Positions 23,296 to 27,843 of a stretch of 27,843 nt of DNA are shown in pieces. The number at the start of each line of letters is the position of its first letter. The first letter of the stretch is position 1. This DNA is from CAZZKJ01 sp964654695. Lineage in GTDB: Bacteria; Krumholzibacteriota; Krumholzibacteriia; WVZY01. Location of the stretch: positions 1-27,843 of the forward strand of contig CAZZKJ010000030.1 of NCBI GenBank assembly GCA_964654695.1. Direction: 5' to 3'. The notes beneath the pieces were generated by a model, which saw nothing but the letters and a program-made list of their open reading frames with translations, did not search any database and was not told the DNA's origin. A program made the position numbers and the translations under genes.

Positions 23296-24384
23296 ATGAC
23301 CGGTAAACTAAAGAACGATCTTTTTCTAAGAGCCTGCAGGCGGCAGCCGGTCCCCAGGACCCCCATATGGATTATGCGCCAGGCGGGCAGGTATTTGAGC
23401 CAATACCGGGCAATCAGGGAGAAATCGGATTTTCTTACCATGTGCAAAACCCCCGAGTTGGCCGCAGAGGTCACTCTCATGCCTGTTGAGTTAATAGGAG
23501 TCGATGCTGCGATTATTTTTTCGGACATTATGGTCGTTCCGGAAGCCATGGGGATGAAGTTGGAACTGGTTGAATCAAGGGGCCCGGTTCTGGATAATCC
23601 GGTCCGGTCCCCGTCACGCATAAACGAGCTATGCATACCCGATCCTACGCATAAGCTCAAATTCGTTCTCGATGCGATCGAGCTTGCGAAGCGTGAGCTC
23701 GACGGACGTGTTCCATTAATCGGTTTTTCAGGAGCCCCGTGGACGCTTTTCAGTTATATGGTCGAGGGCGAGGGATCGAAAAATTTCAAGCACGCAAAGA
23801 GTTTTATCTATAATGAACCCGGAGCGGCCCACGAGCTGTTGGACAAAATAACCAGAGCCGTTTCCATGTATCTTGTCGCGCAGGTGGAAGCCGGCGCCGA
23901 TGCGGTGCAGCTTTTCGATTCATGGGGAGGAGCTCTGACCCCGGGTATGTTCAAAGAATTTTCTCTGAATTACATGGCCAGAATTATTGACGATTTGCGT
24001 GGCTATAATGTGCCGGTAATAATATTCGCCAAGGACTGCGAGCATTCTTTGGCCAGGATTGTCAATACTGGATGCGACGTTATAGGGATCGATTGGCGCA
24101 CCGATATGAAGTCCGCCCGCACTGTGGTGGGATTAAAGGCGTCGCTGCAGGGCAATCTCGATCCGGCGCTGCTGTATGCCCGGCCCGAACGGATCGAGCT
24201 CGGTGTTGAAGAAGTGCTGAGCGGCTACGGCAAGGGGCACGGCCATGTATTCAATCTCGGGCACGGCGTGCTGCCCGATGTTCCGGTTGAAAATGTCAAG
24301 GCTCTTGTGAAATTCGTAAGAGAGAAAAGCCCTCCGTATCACTCGGACAGCGGCGGCTTTTCCAAGAAGGAAGTAAGCCAATGA
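23296..24384 (+). CDS. hemE: Uroporphyrinogen III decarboxylase
   Basis: This enzyme converts uroporphyrinogen III to coproporphyrinogen III in the cytoplasm by removing four carboxyl groups. The product is 362 aa from the chosen ATG, close to the family size. The N-terminal signature RTPIWIMRQAGRYLSQYR (21-38) carries the substrate-anchoring Arg of RQAGRY. IIFSDIMVVPEAMGM holds the catalytic Asp, and GFSGAPWTLFSYMVEG, QLFDSWGG and FNLGHGVLP are further family blocks. An in-frame TTG at 23251 would add 15 residues with no family resemblance, so ATG 23296 is preferred although its ribosome-binding site is weak. It is the first gene of a four-gene heme operon, and its stop overlaps the hemN start by four bases (ATGA). 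Confidence 0.95.
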   Translation: MTGKLKNDLFLRACRRQPVPRTPIWIMRQAGRYLSQYRAIREKSDFLTMCKTPELAAEVTLMPVELIGVDAAIIFSDIMVVPEAMGMKLELVESRGPVLDNPVRSPSRINELCIPDPTHKLKFVLDAIELAKRELDGRVPLIGFSGAPWTLFSYMVEGEGSKNFKHAKSFIYNEPGAAHELLDKITRAVSMYLVAQVEAGADAVQLFDSWGGALTPGMFKEFSLNYMARIIDDLRGYNVPVIIFAKDCEHSLARIVNTGCDVIGIDWRTDMKSARTVVGLKASLQGNLDPALLYARPERIELGVEEVLSGYGKGHGHVFNLGHGVLPDVPVENVKALVKFVREKSPPYHSDSGGFSKKEVSQ

Positions 24385-25772
24385 CCCAGTTTGCCAATGT
24401 CGATATTGATCTGCTTCGCAAATACAACCAACCCGGTCCCAGGTACACAAGCTATCCTACCGCGCCCATGTTTTCGGAAAGTTTTGGACCGTCGGACTTC
24501 GAGGACGCTGTTGTTGTTACCAACAAGGGTTCGGTCAGTTCGGATCTGTCATTATATTTTCATATACCATACTGCGATACTCTTTGTTATTTCTGCGGTT
24601 GTACTATGACTGTTTCGCGCGACAGGGAAAAGATAGGAAAGTATATCGATTATCTGGGGAAAGAACTTGATTTGGTTGCTCCTCTCGTTTCTAAAAAGCG
24701 CAAAATAGTTCAGCTCCATTGGGGAGGGGGCACCCCCACAACGCTCAGTCCCGAAGAAATCAGGCGCCTGGGCGGCTTGATAAAAAGCTGTTTCACGCTG
24801 GATGAAAATGACCTGGAAGCATCGAGCGAAATAGATCCAAGGGAATTGACATTAGAGCACCTCGAAGCCCTCAAAGATGTCGGATTCAACCGCTTGAGTA
24901 TGGGAGTGCAGGATTTCAACGAAAAAGTGCAGCAGGCCGTCAACCGCATCCAGCCGGAGGCCATGACCAGGAAAGTGATCGGATGGAGCAGGCAACTGAA
25001 GTTCAAAAGCATCAATCTTGATTTCATATACGGACTTCCGCACCAGACCCTGGAGACTTTCGAGGAGACCGTGGATAAGCTCATTGATATTAATCCGGAC
25101 CGGATCGCGGTTTTTAATTTCGCTCACGTTCCCTGGCTGAAGAAACACCAAAAACTCATCGATCCTGATACGCTTCCTCCCGCCGACGAAAAGCTTAGAA
25201 TCCTCAAGATGATGATCGAAAAGCTCTCACAAGCGGGATACTGGTACATAGGCATGGATCATTTCGCCAGGCCCGGCGACGAACTCGCCGAAGCCCAAAG
25301 GAGCAGGACTCTATACCGGAATTTCCAGGGATATTCCACCAAGGCCGGCTGCGATCTTTACGCTTTCGGCATGTCGAGTATAAGCCAATTCGGCGACATA
25401 TATGCTCAGAACCTCAAGAGGATTCCCGATTATTACGAAGCTCTCGACGCCGGCAAAATGGCTACGAGCGTTGGTTATAAAATGACGCAGGATGATCACA
25501 TACGCAGGACCGTAATCATGAGGCTCATGTGCGATTTTATGTTGGAATTCTCTTCGATCGAAAAAAAGTTTGACATCGATTTCAAGGAGTATTTCAGTGA
25601 AAGCCTGGCTAAATTGAAAACTTTCACCGGCGATGATTTATTGCGGATTGATGACGAAGGTATTGATGTGACCGGCGCCGGACGGCTCGTAATACGCAAT
25701 ATAGCAATGTGCTTCGACGCTTATATCGAAGGCATGAGGTCGGGCGGCCAGAAATTTTCAAAAACCGTATGA
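24381..25772 (+). CDS. hemN: Oxygen-independent coproporphyrinogen III oxidase
   Basis: This radical-SAM enzyme decarboxylates coproporphyrinogen III to protoporphyrinogen IX without oxygen, 463 aa, full length for HemN. The [4Fe-4S] cysteines are C65, C69 and C72 in YCDTLCYFC, with the extra HemN-type cysteine C74 directly after. The N-terminal PGPRYTSYPTAP (18-29) and HWGGGTPT (113-120) are diagnostic of true HemN rather than the heme chaperone HemW. Other family blocks are SMGVQDFNEKVQQAVNR, DFIYGLPHQT, and GMDHFARPGDELAEAQ in the later part. It is translationally coupled to hemE through the ATGA overlap. Its presence means the cell can make heme anaerobically up to protoporphyrinogen. Confidence 0.97.
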   Translation: MTQFANVDIDLLRKYNQPGPRYTSYPTAPMFSESFGPSDFEDAVVVTNKGSVSSDLSLYFHIPYCDTLCYFCGCTMTVSRDREKIGKYIDYLGKELDLVAPLVSKKRKIVQLHWGGGTPTTLSPEEIRRLGGLIKSCFTLDENDLEASSEIDPRELTLEHLEALKDVGFNRLSMGVQDFNEKVQQAVNRIQPEAMTRKVIGWSRQLKFKSINLDFIYGLPHQTLETFEETVDKLIDINPDRIAVFNFAHVPWLKKHQKLIDPDTLPPADEKLRILKMMIEKLSQAGYWYIGMDHFARPGDELAEAQRSRTLYRNFQGYSTKAGCDLYAFGMSSISQFGDIYAQNLKRIPDYYEALDAGKMATSVGYKMTQDDHIRRTVIMRLMCDFMLEFSSIEKKFDIDFKEYFSESLAKLKTFTGDDLLRIDDEGIDVTGAGRLVIRNIAMCFDAYIEGMRSGGQKFSKTV

Positions 25773-25793
25773 ATCGCTCTTAATATTTTAGAC

Positions 25794-26786
25794 ATGTCAA
25801 AACTCAGGCTGGGTGTTGTTTTATTTCAGCTCGGCGGCCCCGATTGCACCGAAGCGGTCGAGCCGTTCCTCAAGAATCTATTCAGCGATCCTTTTATAAT
25901 GGATTTCCCCCTGGGGCGGCTGCTGCGCCGACCGCTCGCGCGCGTGATCGCCAAAAGGCGCGCACGGGAGGTTATCGAACAGTACCGTATGATCGGGGGA
26001 AGGTCGCCGATAACAGAAATTACGTTAATGCAGGCTTCTAATTTGGAGTCCGTCCTTGCTCGCCGCTTCCAGTGCAAAGTCGTTACCGCGATGAGATACT
26101 CGAATCCGTTCACAATTGACGCCGTTCGCGAACTATCTTCTTTCTCTCCCGAAGTAGCGGTGCTTTTACCGCTCTATCCTCAGTATTCCCACGCAACCAC
26201 CGGGTCGAGCTTTTACGAGTGGGATAGATGCAAACAGGAATTGAATGCTGCTTTCAAAAAAGAGATCAGGATAGATGCGTATCATGTTCATCCCATGTTC
26301 GTGGATGCCTGGGTCGAGATAATTCGTAATGAGCTGAAAAAATTCGATTCGTGTGAGAAAAAAGACGTCTATATATTGTTCGCAGCGCACGGTCTGCCGG
26401 TGAAATTCATTAGGCGCGGAGATCCGTACCAGGAACACATCGAAAACACGGTCAAGGCCGTCATGCTACGGGCCGGCCTGCCGAATTCGCATTCTATTTC
26501 TTACCAGAGCCGGGTTGGTCCTCTTAGGTGGCTTGGACCCCCGACAATAAGTGAGCTCGAGCGGTTGGCCGGGAGCGGGGTGCGGGCGGTTCTGGTGGTG
26601 CCGGTATCTTTCGTATCCGACCATCTCGAGACCCTGTACGAGTTGGGTATCCTGATTAAGCAAATGGCCGAGAACAAAGGCATACGAGAGTACAGGGTAT
26701 GTCCCATGTTCAATGATTCATTTGCTTTTGCAGAAGCTCTGGCAGCCGTCACAATTGAAAAGCTTGGAAATTATATTGGAGAATGA
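25794..26786 (+). CDS. hemH: Ferrochelatase
   Basis: This enzyme inserts Fe2+ into the porphyrin, 330 aa, normal length for a bacterial single-domain ferrochelatase. It starts with the family-typical VVLFQLGGPD, followed by YRMIGGRSPI (64-73), LYPQYS (127-132), the catalytic histidine H199 in FAAHGLP, QSRVGPLRWLGP (238-249) and the second conserved active-site residue E279 in VSFVSDHLETLYE. Presence with HemE, HemN and a HemG/HemY-type oxidase suggests the classic protoporphyrin branch of heme synthesis rather than the coproporphyrin branch. It starts 21 bases after hemN. It is followed one base later by the oxidase gene, which shares its transcript. Confidence 0.95.
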   Translation: MSKLRLGVVLFQLGGPDCTEAVEPFLKNLFSDPFIMDFPLGRLLRRPLARVIAKRRAREVIEQYRMIGGRSPITEITLMQASNLESVLARRFQCKVVTAMRYSNPFTIDAVRELSSFSPEVAVLLPLYPQYSHATTGSSFYEWDRCKQELNAAFKKEIRIDAYHVHPMFVDAWVEIIRNELKKFDSCEKKDVYILFAAHGLPVKFIRRGDPYQEHIENTVKAVMLRAGLPNSHSISYQSRVGPLRWLGPPTISELERLAGSGVRAVLVVPVSFVSDHLETLYELGILIKQMAENKGIREYRVCPMFNDSFAFAEALAAVTIEKLGNYIGE

Positions 26787-26787
26787 T

Positions 26788-27702
26788 GTGAAGCAAAAAC
26801 ACGTTGCGATCCTGGGGGCCGGAATATCCGGATTGACAGCCGCCTTCAGGCTTAAGGAAAAAGGACACAAGGTGACGGTGCTGGAAAAGCAGCTGCGTGT
26901 TGGAGGTTCGATTCAAACGATCATCGATAATGGGTTCCTGGTCGAACTCGGGCCGAACAGCGCCCTCGAAACGACGCCGCTGATCAAGAAACTCGCGGCT
27001 GATTTGGGAATCGCGGATCAAATGATTTACGCAAATCAATCCGCGGATAAGCGGTTCATTTTAAAAGATGGCGTTCTTCATACCGTTCCCATGTCTCCGT
27101 TGAAATTCTTTGGGTCCTCGTTATTTTCGTTTCGCTCGAAACTAAGGCTTTTGAAGGAGCCGTTTGTTGCCCGGGGCAGCGGCGCGGATGAATCGCTAGC
27201 TTCTTTCGTAAAGAGAAGATTCGGCGGAGAATTCCTGGATTACGCCGTTAACCCTTTTGTGGCGGGGGTCTATGCCGGCGATCCCGAAGATTTGAGTGTT
27301 GCGGCGGCGTTCCCCAAGCTTCATCAACTCGAAGTCGAGCACGGTAGCGTGCTCAAGGGAGCCATAGCCGGAAAAAAGGAGCGCAAGAGGAAAGCAAAAA
27401 AAGGAGAGGTCTCAAAGCAGTCGGCCCGGTTGTTTACGTTTAAAAAGGGATTATCGACGCTTACTGAAGCCCTATTTGATCGATTAAAAGATGATGTTAT
27501 TACCAACGCGGATGTTAATTGCCTGAAAACCGGTGACGGCACGAACGGTGAGGGCGCGTTTCAAGTATTCTATGAGATTTCAGGGGAAACGCGGGAGCTG
27601 CGTTCCGACGCCGTTATCATTTCGGTGCCGGCGTATGTTGCAGCGGGGTTGATAGCAAAAATCGACGAAACGCTGTCGGAAAGGCTCGCAGAGGGAGTAT
27701 AA
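26788..27702 (+). pseudogene. hemG: Protoporphyrinogen oxidase, HemG/HemY-type, interrupted
   Basis: This is an FAD-dependent protoporphyrinogen IX oxidase, last oxidation step before HemH. The start is GTG at 26788 (GGAGA five bases upstream), one base after hemH. The FAD-binding motif is GAGISG (10-15), followed by the matching VLEKQLRVGGSI, ELGPNS, SFVKRRFG and VYAGDPEDLSV, all typical of the family. The frame is 304 codons, whereas the family is about 450-480. It stops at a TAA exactly where the conserved Tyr of the Y-P-P-V motif is expected, and the same frame continues with PPVSIVFLGYRREDVH, which is recognisable oxidase sequence. A single base change (TAT or TAC to TAA) explains this. 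Homology is then lost within about 50 bases, near the end of the window. Sequencing or assembly error at a contig end is as likely as a true null mutation. Confidence 0.85.
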
Positions 27703-27843
27703 CCGCCGGTGAGCATTGTGTTTTTGGGATATAGGAGAGAAGATGTGCACAGGAGATAAGAGAAGGAGGTGTCCGGTGCCCAGCTTCACGTCTGCGATGA
27801 AGAAGGCCCCCACACCTACGGTCAGGCCGATCTGGAACGCCGA
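27703..27843. other. Oxidase remnant followed by unrelated contig tail
   Basis: Bases 27703 to about 27750 continue the oxidase frame beyond its stop. After that no oxidase-like residues remain. The reverse strand of the last ~100 bases has an open frame reading FQIGLTVGVGAFFIADVKLG, which looks like a membrane helix of another protein. The tail may be a misassembled join; it is too short to identify. Confidence 0.4.

Noticed and set aside
1..27843. CRISPR arrays, transposases, tRNA or rRNA genes
   Set aside because: I scanned for regular repeats, IS-type ends and transposase motifs and for obvious RNA genes by eye and found none; a covariance-model search would be needed to exclude a diverged tRNA.

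Overview
The window reads as chromosomal DNA from a Gram-negative, probably anaerobic or facultatively anaerobic bacterium of moderate GC content. Evidence is an outer-membrane barrel protein, periplasmic signal peptides, sigma-54 regulation, an oxygen-sensitive benzoyl-CoA reductase-type enzyme, a K+-dependent membrane pyrophosphatase and oxygen-independent HemN. I cannot name the taxon from sequence alone; an uncultivated lineage assembled from a metagenome fits. Both ends look damaged. The first ~455 bases are far more GC-rich than the rest and carry a membrane-protein frame that breaks off. The last gene (hemG/hemY) is cut by an in-frame stop and its homology ends within about 50 bases of that stop.

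Layout. 583-3716 (+): a Leu/Phe/Val-type amino-acid dehydrogenase and a secreted M2 (ACE-like) zinc peptidase. 3717-6060 (+): a regulatory module with two related inverted repeats, a sigma-54 promoter, a 29-residue hydrophobic peptide gene with a strong ribosome-binding site, an intrinsic terminator, and a GAF-AAA+-Fis sigma-54 activator whose N-terminus keeps what looks like the tail of a Ser/Thr kinase domain. 6156-10468 (+): a consensus-like promoter with an overlapping TetR-type palindrome and four genes encoding a complete class I benzoyl-CoA reductase-like enzyme (two catalytic subunits, two ATPase subunits). 10540-12877 (-): a small zinc-ribbon protein and a holin-like/phosphodiesterase fusion. 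13239-14018 (+): a UlaG-like metallo-hydrolase. 14115-17305 (-): a metal-uptake operon (His/Cys-rich small protein, outer-membrane barrel, ZnuA-like, ZnuB-like) with no ATPase gene. 17399-21070 (-): a solute:sodium symporter coupled to a 34-residue membrane peptide, and a membrane pyrophosphatase of probable Na+ type. 21441-22991 (-): a polytopic glycosyltransferase-like protein. 23296-27702 (+): a heme operon hemE-hemN-hemH-hemG(Y).

How it fits together. The pyrophosphatase and symporter suggest sodium-based energetics. The reductase cluster suggests anaerobic aromatic-acyl-CoA metabolism, although no other aromatic-pathway gene is present here. The heme genes form the last steps from uroporphyrinogen to protoheme. 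The most novel-looking element is the sigma-54-driven micro-peptide or short RNA at 3840-4313, placed directly before a sigma-54 activator that may control it.
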